This document shows positions 42,757 through 52,774 of a stretch of DNA of 64,000 bases, piece after piece. Where the stretch lies: assembly GCF_000219625.1 (NCBI RefSeq), contig NC_018216.1, positions 62,001 to 126,000 of the forward strand, given 5' to 3'. Numbering within the stretch: the stretch's first letter is position 1; every line of letters begins with the position of its first letter. The DNA is from Zymoseptoria tritici IPO323 (Eukaryota > Ascomycota > Dothideomycetes > Mycosphaerellales > Mycosphaerellaceae). Both the position numbers and the translations under genes were made by a program. The notes beneath the pieces were generated by a model. That model made no database searches. It had not been told where the DNA came from and saw nothing but the letters and a program-made list of their open reading frames with translations.

Positions 42757-43547
42757 TCAGCGGTAGGCCTTGCCAGGAACAACGATCTCGCTTCCACCCA
42801 TGGTGTCTGGAAACACAATCTCAAGGCGATCATCGTCCTTGACACGGACTTGTACATTTCCTTTCAACGAATGCTTGGAGTGGATGCCAGCTCCAGTGTT
42901 TTCCATGTAGGTGATGCGATCGGGATTCAGTGAGCGAGCTGTCAATTCCGACACCGTATCCCAGGTGCCGGAAAATATTGGGTCGAAGAACAGGTTGTAC
43001 AAAACGTGTACAAGGGCCAGCAGGCAGTAGACGATGAGAACCGCAATGGCCGCCCCTTCTGCGTCATTCCGTCGTAGCTGTACGCATAGCCATTGGCTTT
43101 AGTCTTTATAACGAAACGTGTGGAGCTTCGTTCTTCGTCCGGAGTCAGGGAGAAGGCCTGGCCGCCGAATCCGAGTTCGTTGCCTGGTAGAAATTCATCT
43201 TCCCACGCTCCACCTGACCATTGGTTCTGCGGGTCGATTTGTCCTTTCAAAATCCCGGCACTGGCAGTCTTGTATGGCATGAGGGAGAAGCCGTTCACTA
43301 TCATATTCGCGATGATCAGCTCTGTCGCGTACTCCACGTAATCAGCGCGAATTCTGGGCTCGCGGCGAGAGAGCCCAGCGGCCACCGACATCTTTTGGAA
43401 CACCTCGCTTGTGCATCTCCGACTGTCAAAGAAACAGCAATTGACCGGCAAGCATGATTGAGGCCCATGTATGCCATGCCCTTCTTCGACATGGTCGGCC
43501 TCATCTGATGGGTTCGCGCAGTCTGCCCTACTTCTGGCTTTCCTCAT
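42757..43547 (-). pseudogene. C-terminal fragment of a fungal integral membrane protein, frameshifted
   Basis: Two minus-strand frames belong to one gene. The upstream frame (to about 43070) has PYKTASAGILKGQID-type extracellular loop residues and ends near GYAYSYDG; the next frame continues with a membrane helix (IAVLIVYCLLALVHVLY) and the segment SGTWDTVSELTA, followed by ENTGAGIHS. The order fits the C-terminus of a common family of large fungal multispanning proteins with a conserved NT(S/G)AGI motif. The join needs one extra G in the run GGGGCGG at about 43065. The N-terminal half of the family is absent upstream, so I call it a pseudogene fragment; a sequencing error in the G run is the other reading. 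Confidence 0.6.
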
Positions 43548-44007
43548 TCGGACTCCGTGACCATGGCGAGGCTCATCCAGAGAAAGCCAATGTGTGCTTG
43601 CTTGAGCCCACGAATGTCTCAGACGCTTGAATATTGTGCCGACTCAAGGCAATTCAGCCGGAATGCGTCACTACGCTTCACCGGCAGAGAACAAAGGTTT
43701 CTCGGCCTTCACGTGATAGCATGTAGCTACCCGGACGAGCTTCTTTCCGCGGACAAACTTCTTCATTTTCATGTGCGGCCATCAAACAATGTGGGAGTGT
43801 CGATTGTGCTGGACCTGATGCTGGTAGTTGCAAATCTCGCGCGAGATATCCTCAGCAATAGTATATTGACCTCTCAACCGCAACAGTGTCTCGCCGATAT
43901 CGCACGACTTCTCACATCTTCGAGTGAAGTACTGACATTGTTGATGAAAAGGGTATCTCGATCCTCCATCCAACGCCATTCAAATGCAATGCTCTTTCGT
44001 CATCCCC
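43548..44007. other. Intergenic, about 460 bp
   Basis: Small overlapping frames only. It could hold more of the degraded upstream membrane-protein gene, but I cannot follow it. Confidence 0.45.
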
Positions 44008-44940
44008 TCACAACCACCTCCCCACCACCGGTATCTTCCTATAAATCTCATCATACTGCCGTCCCACCCACCCCAGCGCCTCCCCACCCCTCGCCACAAC
44101 CCCAAACGCACCGGCCATCCACACCGCCAAAACCCCCGCCGCCACGCCATTCACCGCATACCACCTCCTCTTCCTCGCCACCTCCCTCTCATATCCCGTC
44201 TGCGTCACCACCTGCCCGGGCGTCCAGCCCAACCACTTCGCCCACCCCCACGTAACATGAAACACACCCACGCCCATCAGCGCCGCGAACCCCGCATACG
44301 CCACGATCGGATGCCGTGCAAAAGCGTGACTCACGTACGCCAATTCCACGCTTCCGCCGAGATGTTTCCGCGGAATCCACCTGTTGATCGCCATGTGGCC
44401 CGTCACGAGGACGGCGAGCGGGTATCCGAGTTTCGCGATGCCGCTGACTTTCGGCCAGAAGTGGGTGAAGAAGACGGCTTTGTTTTCTTGGGAATGGGCG
44501 TCGCCGTAACGGGCGGCATTTTGATTCCGTCTCAACACACGTATCGCGAGACCGGAGAGGACGTGGGTGTAGATCGGTATCGTGACGAGGAGGGGTTCCA
44601 TGGGAAAACCTTGGTAGTAAGGGCGGGTGAGGAGGAGGTAGGGTTCGGAGGCGGGCACGGATTGCGTGAGTAAGGGGATGAGCGATGTGTTGGCGATGTG
44701 GAATGTGGCGAAGACGGAGAAGGCGTAGGAGGAGTATTTGTGCAGGCGGGCGAGGTACCAGATTGCGGAGTGGGTGGTGGAGGTGTTGAGGCCGAGGGAG
44801 TTGGTGGTGGTGGAGCGGCGAGTGGGGAAGTCTTTGGGCGTGGAGGGGAGTTCGGGGGAGTCGATCGGGGAGGGGTCGAGTTCGAGGAGGCCGGATTCGA
44901 GTTTTTCCAGGTCGGACATTTCGTCGAGGGGGGTGGCCAT
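44008..44940 (-). CDS. MCP1: Mcp1-like mitochondrial membrane protein (DUF1691)
   Basis: 310 residues from ATG 44940. Yeast Mcp1 is an outer mitochondrial membrane protein that recruits Vps13 and rescues ERMES loss. Seen: an acidic N-terminus (LEKLESGLLELDPSP), then a five-helix membrane part: SAIWYLARLHKYSSYAFSVFATFHIANTSLIPLL, MEPLLVTIPIYTHVLSGLAIRVLRR, LGYPLAVLVTGHMAINRWIP, HPIVAYAGFAALMGVGVFHVTWGWAKWLGW, and a last helix before the tail. The conserved histidine/arginine pattern (RLHKYSSY, GHMAINR, FHVTWG) matches DUF1691. The upstream frame extension is repetitive and untranslated. It diverges from the HAD gene. Confidence 0.85.
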   Translation of the reverse strand: MATPLDEMSDLEKLESGLLELDPSPIDSPELPSTPKDFPTRRSTTTNSLGLNTSTTHSAIWYLARLHKYSSYAFSVFATFHIANTSLIPLLTQSVPASEPYLLLTRPYYQGFPMEPLLVTIPIYTHVLSGLAIRVLRRNQNAARYGDAHSQENKAVFFTHFWPKVSGIAKLGYPLAVLVTGHMAINRWIPRKHLGGSVELAYVSHAFARHPIVAYAGFAALMGVGVFHVTWGWAKWLGWTPGQVVTQTGYEREVARKRRWYAVNGVAAGVLAVWMAGAFGVVARGGEALGWVGRQYDEIYRKIPVVGRWL

Positions 44941-45309
44941 GTTGGCTGAGGGAGGGGTGGTGGTGGTGTAAGGTAGAAGGGGGTGGTGGTGGTGTAAGGT
45001 AGAAGGTGAGGTTGTAGTTGAGTGTTCGATGATGGAGAGAAGTGGTAGTCTGAACTCCACACGACGACTATTCGCGTGTCTCTGTCCAATAGGAAGACGC
45101 TGATTATCATTCAAGCGAGGATCGGATCGTAAAGCTTATCTCAAAGCCTATTTCACTCCCCGGCTACCTTATTCTTCCATTCCCTTCCTTCCGAACTCCA
45201 ACATACATCCGAAGCACGGGGAAAGATATCCGATGTCCCTGGGAATGCAACGGACAACGCACCGAGAGTAGCACCTCCACACGACCAATCACACCGCAAC
45301 CCCCAAACG
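44941..45309. other. Divergent promoter MCP1/HAD gene
   Basis: 369 bases; apart from the tandem duplication nothing specific is seen. Confidence 0.5.
44955..45006. repeat. Perfect 26-bp tandem duplication in MCP1 leader
   Basis: Two identical head-to-tail copies, 44955-44980 and 44981-45006, rich in GGT triplets, just upstream of the MCP1 start codon and probably in its 5' leader. Confidence 0.85.
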
Positions 45310-46350
45310 ATGCCACCCCGACCACGCAACCTCCTCCTCTGCTTCGACGCCTTCGGAACCCTCTTCACACCCCGTCACCCGATCGCCCAACAATACGGAG
45401 ATGTAGCCCGTTCCCTCGGACTCGGACCATTCACTAACGACGATATAGCAAAGTCCTTCAAAGCCGGTGCGTCAAAAGTTCCTCACCTGCTCGCCACCAC
45501 ATCCCGGCTCTGACTAGGCCCTCACTCCGAACAGCATTCAAGCAAGAATCACAAGCCAACCCAAATTATGGCAAAGCAAACGGTCTCGATCCCGAGAAAT
45601 GGTGGGCGAATGTACGTACTGCTCATCTAGCCTAGCTCGGCCTTTGGTGCCATCGTTTCACTGCTGAGCCAACTCAAACAGATCATAACCAACACCTTCC
45701 AACCCCTGACCCCACCTAATACCCCTCTCCCTGCCGACTTGGTCCCCAAACTGCTGCGAAGATTCTGGTGCGAAGAAGGATACACGCTCTTTCCGGACGT
45801 CGTTCCTCTGGTGCGGAAAATTCGTAGACTTCATGCGGCGAGTGGGACGCATGTTGTCATTGGCATGGTGACGAATTCGGATGATCGGGTGCCGCAGATT
45901 CTGAGGTCGCTGGGGATGAGCGTTGGTTCTTGGCGGTTTGGCGACTCGTCTGGGAAGAAGGTGGAGGAGGCGGTGGATGTGGAGTATGATGTTGATTTTT
46001 CTGTCATGTCGTATCATGTTGGGCACGAGAAGCCGGATAAGCGGATTTTTGAGGCGGCCGAGGGGATGTTGATGCAGACGCTTGAGGCAAGGGGTGTCTC
46101 GGATTCGCCGGGCCATGATGCTTGGAGGAAGGTGTATGTCGGAGACGAGTATGCAAAGGATGTAGTTGGAGCGCTGGGCGCGGGATGGAAGGCTGTCTTG
46201 ATCGATCGGGAAAGAGGCGGCGAGGGACAGGACGTGAAGCCTTTGGATGATGCGCCGGTGGGTGATCTCTACGACGTTCTGGATGAGCATAGTGCTCTCG
46301 GGTTCCGGAGTTTAGAGAAACTGGCCGAGTGGTTGCCGAAAACGCACTGA
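45310..46350 (+). CDS. HAD-superfamily hydrolase, HDHD3-like, three exons
   Basis: Exons 45310-45466, 45535-45611 and 45682-46350 with introns of 68 and 70 bp give 300 residues. HAD phosphohydrolases transfer phosphate through an aspartyl intermediate. Motif I is LLLCFDAFGTLF (nucleophile Asp 13; the usual second Asp is replaced by Phe-Gly context, as in HDHD3-like proteins), motif II is IGMVTNSDDR, motif III is GHEKPDKRIF, and motif IV is VYVGDEYAKDVVGALGAGWKAVLI. A helical cap lies between motifs I and II. It is convergent with the next gene, 47 bp between stops. Substrate unknown. Confidence 0.88.
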
Positions 46351-46397
46351 GCTCCGCCGAGCTTGTAATATGGGTCCCAATTCAGGATGTGTTGCTC

Positions 46398-47573
46398 TCA
46401 GTCAGCCTCGGCTCGACGTAATGCCAGAATATCTCCCAACTTCAACACATTCTTCCCTCCCCAACCCGCCACTCCATCCTCCACACTCGGCCGGACCTTG
46501 ACATACCAACCCCAAGTCCTCGCATCCAGCTCTTCAGCACTCAGCGTCGTTGCCCAAGACTCGTACAGCAGATCCAATGCCCTCAGCAATTTGCCGAGAT
46601 TCGCCTCCTTCTCCGCAGCGGCAGCCTTGGCGGTCGGCTTTTTCGTGGTCGCTGCTTCCGTGCTGGGCGCTGATGCGAAAGCCTTCATGATGTACGCCCT
46701 CGCAGACTGCGGCGTATGGATGGGAAGATTACTGTACGTTCCAATCCTATAGTCAGACCGTTTCGAAGAATCGTCAGTCTTCTTCAACGCTTCCAGGTCC
46801 AGCGCCCACAGAGCCGGCTTCTCTTCCGCCTGCACTTCCTGCCCATCTTCTCCGCCATCACCCTCCTCCACCTTGACGCCACCACCCTCCTCCACCTTTC
46901 CCTCAACCTCAACTTCCCCCACTTCCCCCTCACCCCTCCACTCATACCCCCACCTCCTCAGCACCTTAACCTCCTTCCCCCCGACCACCACCTGCGGCAA
47001 CCCCTCTCCAAACCCCTCTTCCTCCGCCGTCTTTCCATCCTCAATCCCCAAATAAATCGCCCTCTTCTTACTCGTCTGACTGACATATGCCTGCGCCAAA
47101 CTCAGCCTACTCGAAAGCGGTTGTTCGGGCATGGTGTACTTGAGCAGGGTGACGAGGAAAGCGAGCACTAAAGGGGCGCGGTTGGTGATGAGGCATGTGC
47201 TGGAGAGGGAGGAGAAGGGGAGAGAGGAGGTGGGAAGGGTGAGGGAGAATTCCATAGCGGTGGGGGAGAGGGGGGTTTGGTCGGTGAAGAGGGATTCCGC
47301 TTTGCATTTCTTCTTGGGTGTTGGTGGGTTGTCGTCGAGCTCGCCGGCGGAGCGTTTTTTGGTGAGACGTTTAGCGGCGGAGATGATTTGCTTGGAGATC
47401 TTCTCATCTTCGAAGATGGGCCTCAGGGCGTCTGGCTTGACTTTGGCGATTGATTCGGGAGAGTCGAGGTTTGCGGCTTGGAGGTCTTTGACTTTGCTCA
47501 TGGCGAGGGCGAGGGGAAGTTTGGCATCTTTGGTGAGGAAGCGGAGGAGGGATTGGAGGTCGACGGCGCTCAT
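46398..47573 (-). CDS. Conserved fungal hypothetical protein
   Basis: 391 residues from ATG 47573 (MSAVDLQSLLRFLTKDAKLPLALAMSKV). The N-terminal 80 residues form a helical domain with KVKDLQAANLDSPESIAKVK and DEKISKQIISAAKRL, reminiscent of helix-hairpin-helix repeats. A basic stretch (PKKKCK) follows, then a TMPEQPLSSRLSLAQA block, acidic linkers, and a C-terminal domain (NLGKLLRALDLLYESWATTL, ARTWGWYVKVRPSVEDGVAGWGGK). I have seen such proteins in ascomycetes, sometimes named after a bacterial helicase by transfer, but no helicase motifs are visible here. Function unknown. It shares a 209-bp divergent promoter with the next gene. Confidence 0.75.
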   Translation of the reverse strand: MSAVDLQSLLRFLTKDAKLPLALAMSKVKDLQAANLDSPESIAKVKPDALRPIFEDEKISKQIISAAKRLTKKRSAGELDDNPPTPKKKCKAESLFTDQTPLSPTAMEFSLTLPTSSLPFSSLSSTCLITNRAPLVLAFLVTLLKYTMPEQPLSSRLSLAQAYVSQTSKKRAIYLGIEDGKTAEEEGFGEGLPQVVVGGKEVKVLRRWGYEWRGEGEVGEVEVEGKVEEGGGVKVEEGDGGEDGQEVQAEEKPALWALDLEALKKTDDSSKRSDYRIGTYSNLPIHTPQSARAYIMKAFASAPSTEAATTKKPTAKAAAAEKEANLGKLLRALDLLYESWATTLSAEELDARTWGWYVKVRPSVEDGVAGWGGKNVLKLGDILALRRAEAD

Positions 47574-47782
47574 TGTGGATGATTTTTGAATTGACTCGCC
47601 GCTCTCTTGAGGCAATCTTACATGTCTTTAAGATGTCGTTGTATGAAGAAGGATGCCGTGACGTTGATCGATGCAGCAGTTCGGGGCGTTTCTTAGCCAA
47701 AACCTTGCGGACCTGACTCCGGGCACTTTTAGGAAGTGAATCTCAACTTCTTCCCATTGAATTCATCTCATCGTCAACATCA

Positions 47783-49129
47783 ATGAACATGTCCGCCCTC
47801 CCCTCCCGAGGGGCTCGACATCTCCGACGCCTCTCCCACCGCCCCTTCTCCACAACATCTTCTCTCCTCGACGACACCACCACCACCTCCCCGTCCTCCA
47901 CCCCTCCCCTCCTGGACCTCGCCCAACAACTAGCCTCCAACGACCCCAGCGCAACCGCCGAGTTCCTCAAACTCCAACACGACGAACAAACTCTCAAAAC
48001 CACCCGCTCCCTCGCCCGCCTCTCCACAACCCTCACAAAACTCTCCATCGGCCTCCAATCCCTCACCGAATCCCTCTCCACCATCCGCCCTCCCCCGTCC
48101 GCTGCCAAACCAACCCGTCAGAAACCAGACGCCATCCCTTTCTTCATCGTACAACCATGGCGCAAAGAGAATCCCCGCGTGAAAGATTGGACCTCCAGCC
48201 ATGTGGAGGTGGTGGAACGACTACGACTCCACCTGCAAGATCTCGTAGCTGAGCCGTTCCCCGCGGACATCAAACCGGGACCGGTGGCGGAGATACGGAG
48301 GAGTATGAAGGACGCGGAGGAAGAGGAGCAAGAGCGGAGACTGAGGAATGTGAAATTGCTGCTCAAGGGGGAGAGGGTGAGGGCGGAGACGAGGGTGGAG
48401 GAATTGGTGAGGAAGGTGGAGGAGATGAAGCGGAATGAGGAGACGAGGAGGGAGATGCTGGGGCAGGCGGAGGTGGAGAAGAGGAGGTTGAGGGAGGTGG
48501 AGAGGGTGGGGTTGCCGGAGGGTGTTGGGGGTGGGAAGGGGAAGCAGGCGGAGGGACAAGGCGAGGGGGAGAGAGAGCTGACGGGGAACAGTAGGACGCA
48601 TAAGAGGAGGTTGACGCGGCAAAGATCTAGTAGACGGAAGGGGTTGGATAAGGGCGATGGTGGTGTTGAAGGAGCGATACCGGAGGCGAAGGTGAATGAG
48701 GACGGAACTGTGAGCTTCTCACCATTGGCTAGTGGAAGCGAGGCAGTGGTAGGTTGGGGCGCCACTGCACCGAAACTGGCGAAAGTCACCGAGTCGGATG
48801 GTAGAGAAGCGAACCCATTCAAGGACAACCAGAGAGACGCCTCGGAGCAAAAGGACGCAGGTACGGTTGAGGTTCCAAAGAAATGGTTCACTGGCTTTGG
48901 CTTTGGACGGAAGAAGGCCGAGGAGGAGACGAAACAGGAGGCTGCACCTGAAGCGGCGAAAGAGAAGCCGAGCGAGAACACGGACCCGAAGGCTGGGGAC
49001 ACGAAAAAGGAAGCTGCACCTGAAGCGGCGAAAGACAAGCGAAATGGGAACACGGACTCGAAGGCTTCGTTGTTTGCATTGCAGGCGGCGCTGGAGAAGG
49101 GAAAATCCGGGCCGTTGGGTGGGAGTTGA
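47783..49129 (+). CDS. Hypothetical protein with probable mitochondrial presequence and coiled coil
   Basis: 448 residues, single exon. The first 30 residues (MNMSALPSRGARHLRRLSHRPFSTTSSLL) are arginine- and serine-rich without acidic residues, as in mitochondrial targeting signals. A conserved-looking block PDAIPFFIVQPWRKENPRVKDW precedes a long charged coiled coil (residues about 165-250, with RVRAETRVEELVRKVEEMKR). The C-terminal third is disordered and contains a 24-residue tandem repeat starting KQEAAPEAAKEK and KKEAAPEAAKDK (72-bp period at about 48935-49075). No domain recognised. Confidence 0.7.
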   Translation: MNMSALPSRGARHLRRLSHRPFSTTSSLLDDTTTTSPSSTPPLLDLAQQLASNDPSATAEFLKLQHDEQTLKTTRSLARLSTTLTKLSIGLQSLTESLSTIRPPPSAAKPTRQKPDAIPFFIVQPWRKENPRVKDWTSSHVEVVERLRLHLQDLVAEPFPADIKPGPVAEIRRSMKDAEEEEQERRLRNVKLLLKGERVRAETRVEELVRKVEEMKRNEETRREMLGQAEVEKRRLREVERVGLPEGVGGGKGKQAEGQGEGERELTGNSRTHKRRLTRQRSSRRKGLDKGDGGVEGAIPEAKVNEDGTVSFSPLASGSEAVVGWGATAPKLAKVTESDGREANPFKDNQRDASEQKDAGTVEVPKKWFTGFGFGRKKAEEETKQEAAPEAAKEKPSENTDPKAGDTKKEAAPEAAKDKRNGNTDSKASLFALQAALEKGKSGPLGGS

Positions 49130-49321
49130 GATTGATATGTAGAAGACATCATATCTTGCTATGTCGCCATGACCAGACACGGCCGGGGCTCATCTATCAT
49201 CTCCAAGTGACAGATGAAACAAAGGTCGCTCGATCCCATGAACTCTCAAACTACCCACTGCAGACCACGCATCTTCTCAGCGAAGCTTGCGAAACTTCTC
49301 ACCAACCTGCCTCCCCCCAAT

Positions 49322-50419
49322 CTAATCATCATAATACTCCTCCCTCTCCTCTTCCACCTCCTTCCTCGCCTCCCGCAATGCTTCCTCATCACTACTGCTC
49401 GCATCCGAGTCGGCCGCCGCACGCTGCGCGTCCGCGTAGTCTTGCTGTGCTTCGTGCAGGGACTCGGCGTCGCTGTCGTGGGCGGGTGGAGGGGCCATGA
49501 GCGGATCTTGACCGTAGGCGGGCTGAGGGGCGTAAGAGGGTTGAGGGGCGTATGAGGGTTGAGCGGCGTAGGCGGGTTGAGAGGCGTATGAGGGTTGGGC
49601 GGAAGAGTGGTGCCCGTCGTCGGAGTCGGAGTCACCTGTGAGAGAAGGTATTGTTAGCTGGTGGTCATGTATCTCTCCAGCACCCGCGGCTGATTCGGCG
49701 CATCAACGTGAGTGCGAAGGATACGGTCAAGACGTACCGGCAATCATCGCGCCCGCCACGCCACCCACAGCCAAACCTCCCGCGCCGGCGAGCATCATAT
49801 TCCTCGTGCCGTTGTCTTTTTTCTTCTCCTTCTTCTCTCCATCCTTCTCCACAGCCTTCACATCCCCGTAATACTGCGCCGCATTGGCATCATGTCCTCC
49901 CGCATGCCCAGCAGCCATCGCACCCGGAGGCATCGCGGACCCGTATTGATTGTAAAACCCACCCGCCGCGCCAGATCCGCCAGGTGCGCCGTGTGAGCCC
50001 TCATGCCCACGAGAAGCATCATACCCCGCTCCAGACTGTCCCGCATAGCCACTGGGGGGAGGCGGAGGAGCCCCATAACCAGCATTATGGCTCACCGGCA
50101 CCTCCCACTGCGTGCGGCCGGTGGCTTGCTCGATGTAATACCATCGCTGACTGGACTGGTCGAATTGAACGCTCCAGCCTGGAGGGAGGGGAGGTTGGGA
50201 ATGCGAGCCGGCAGGGGGTGGGGCGTATTGCTGCTGGTGCTGCTGGTGAGGGTCGTAGGGGGGTTGGGAGGGGGTGTTGTGGGAGTCGACGGCTTTGATG
50301 TCGTGACTGTCGTCTTTCGGCTTGTCTTCTTTCTTCTTTTCGTCTTTTTTGGGTTCGTCGTCGTCGAATTTGGCTTTGAGTTCTTTGAATTCGTCGGTGA
50401 GCTTTTTGAAGAAGGACAT
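49322..50419 (-). CDS. WW-domain protein with QPxYA repeats, two exons
   Basis: Exons 49738-50419 and 49322-49635, intron 102 bp (donor GTACGT, acceptor CACAG), 331 residues. Start MSFFKKLTDEFKELKAKFDDD is a charged helix. The WW domain spans residues about 78-110 (PPGWSVQFDQSSQRWYYIEQATGRTQWEVP) with both signature Trp and the Tyr pair; WW domains bind proline-rich ligands. Next is a Gly/Tyr/Pro-rich part, then a glycine-zipper segment (MMLAGAGGLAVGGVAGAMIAG) that may insert in a membrane. Exon 2 carries a six-residue QP(S/A)YA repeat (18-bp period) and an acidic tail (EEALREARKEVEEEREE). The glycine zipper in combination with a WW domain is common in fungi; role unknown. Confidence 0.85.
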
Positions 50420-52680
50420 GATTGTGGTTTGTTTTTGGTTTCGTTAATGTGCTGGAAAATGTTGTTGTTGAGGGGTTGAGGGAAAGATGAAGGAACAATG
50501 AACAGAGATGGACTGAGGACTCGTACCCCACCGCTGCGTTTGCAAGGGCACATGCAAGCAAATACTGTGCATGCCGCCATGACGCGGCGGGACATCCGTA
50601 TTCACTATCCTTATCGCGTGTCGGTAGTACGGTCTGACATATGCCTGTAAATATGCTTGGCTTGCATGTGAGACGAGGCTTGGACTCTTTCGAGTGGCCG
50701 GCTTAGCGAAAGTCCAGACATTACCGGCATTGTGCATGGTCAGAGTAGCTGAAGATAGCGCCAAGGTGGGAGTCGAGCCGTACACTTATCTGCCGAGGAA
50801 CGAGCGGAGCGGTTAGCAGGGGTTGCGCATGGTGGAGCTTGGGGCTGTTTGCAGTGATATGCCTCGGCAAGGACGATCGGATGCATGTGCGTAGAAGCAA
50901 CATGGTCAAGAAGCCATGTGATGTTGATTGTACAGGAGTAGAAGGGCAGGGTATCGCAAGGCCACGACTTCGATCGAAAGTCCAGCGTAAGAATCGAAAA
51001 GGCAGCCGCTGTGCCTTGCCAAGGTTCGTCGAAGTCAGAAATTGGCACTCGACGTCTCTCAGTGTTGATGCACTGAAATGATTGTCGCAATCTCCAAGCG
51101 TACTGCGCAAAATACACAACATCACCCAGGTGGCCCTCTCTTGCAGCTCCCCTAGCCTACCTTGGTGTCGATGGTGGCCTTTGAATAGACGATATTGAAT
51201 TTGGCTGACACTCTAATTCATGCTTTGGCGACGTGCTCTTCATGGGCCAATCCGAGTTCGAGGATGCCGGTCAAGGAAGTTCTGCATGAATCCTCAACGG
51301 GCAGCGGTCCAGATTGTCGTAAGCCAGAAACCATGTCGCTACCTTTCTGTTTGGGTCCATTGGGACTACTCGTCCGTTCTTCAGGGATTACCTGCTAAGA
51401 AAGGAGAACGTATCCAGACGTCGAATCCGGAGCGCCGTGAGCTGATGGAGTTCTGCGTGGATCTCCTCCGTTGAAAACAGCAGTGGACCTTGATGTCGTG
51501 ATGGCTAGAGAGTAAAAGCTCCTTGTCCCGAGCATGCTCGTATGAAGGTTTTGGAGGTATTGTAACAGCCCACCCTGAGCTTTGAGCGATGGTAGCACAT
51601 TGTTGCTCTTCTCCTCAAAGTACTTGAGCCGGATAGCTCTCGAGATTCTGCGAACACAGCGAATTTCCAACCTTGTTGAGGAGGCGCTGCATTTCGCATG
51701 GAAAGAGCAGCTGGCGATGATGCGATCAGTGTTGTAAGAGCCGTAACTCGGAGCATTATGACTGCCATGATATGGCTTTGCAAGGAACGCAGAGAGGCAT
51801 GTCCTTGAGCGTCTTGCTCTACTCGCACTCTGGCCTTGGCCAAGGTCTGGTTGCTTGCAAGCCGGGACGAACACAGTCCACTGCGCATGTCCCGAAGACG
51901 TCCACGTTGAATGCCGACCTCGCCTGTTCGCATCTCGGCACGTCTCCTTGGCCGTAGCATGCGGCTAATAGACAAGTGCCACCGCAGGCCTGTTTACCGC
52001 TTTGCTGGACTTGGCATGTGCGGGTAGCACGGCTCGTCGACTGTATGTCTACCTTAACCTTCAAGTGGTGCCGTCGCTCGAGAAGGACTCAGACCGCATA
52101 GACGATTGGAAAGGCCATCCTCTTGACGCTCCCTATCCCGGACCGGCCGATCAGACTCAACTGCATCCATGCGAGCGCTTTGTCGAGAACCGCCATTGCA
52201 GGATCAGGCGACGCGGCTTCTCTCCGGCGCCTTGGCTTGTCTTGAACATGGCGAGCCGGAGTACAATCATGCAATTGCTTTCGGGATCGTTCTCCCGTCG
52301 TCTCCGGAGATACCCATCGCTGTGTTTGCTCACTTGATGGCCAAGCACTGGGAGGATTAGCGGCGTGCCACGAGAGTTGTTTCATGGGATATTGCATTGC
52401 TCTCGTGATCCATGTGGAGGAGAAGGATTCAGCCCAGCGCTCGGCGTGGCGCCCATAGATATCGGTCGAGCTTGACTTGATCCGAGCATTGCACCGGAAC
52501 TGCTGGATGGAGACACTTTACAGGGGTTCTTCTGCCGCTTTGAGATTGAGTTCAGTCCGTTTCGGCCCGGAAATTGACGGGCCAAGATGTTCCGAGTGTT
52601 GCCCGGGTGTATCACGGGACCTCATATTTGGCGGGAGCATTTCTCGTATTTGGCGGGAGGTGCCTTAGGCATAAACCTCT
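50420..52680. other. Gene-poor interval before the transposon block
   Basis: About 2.2 kb with normal base composition and only short overlapping frames on both strands; none shows family likeness or sensible splice structure. A 13-base direct repeat, TATTTGGCGGGAG, occurs at 52625-52637 and 52647-52659, just before the sequence turns RIP-like, and might belong to the end of the MULE. Confidence 0.5.
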
Positions 52681-52774
52681 CACTACTATACGCGATATAG
52701 TATGTTTATAGTATTTATAGTATTTATAGTGTTGTTAGTGTTATTAGTATGTTGCCGTCGCCGCTATAAGTAAT

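Noticed and set aside
48118..49152. 344-codon minus-strand frame
   Set aside because: Shadow of the plus-strand coiled-coil protein at 47783-49129; Ser/Pro-rich only because of the opposite strand's codon bias.
52625..52659. Direct repeat TATTTGGCGGGAG as a MULE terminal repeat
   Set aside because: It is a direct, not an inverted repeat, and no matching copy was found at the other side of the MULE.
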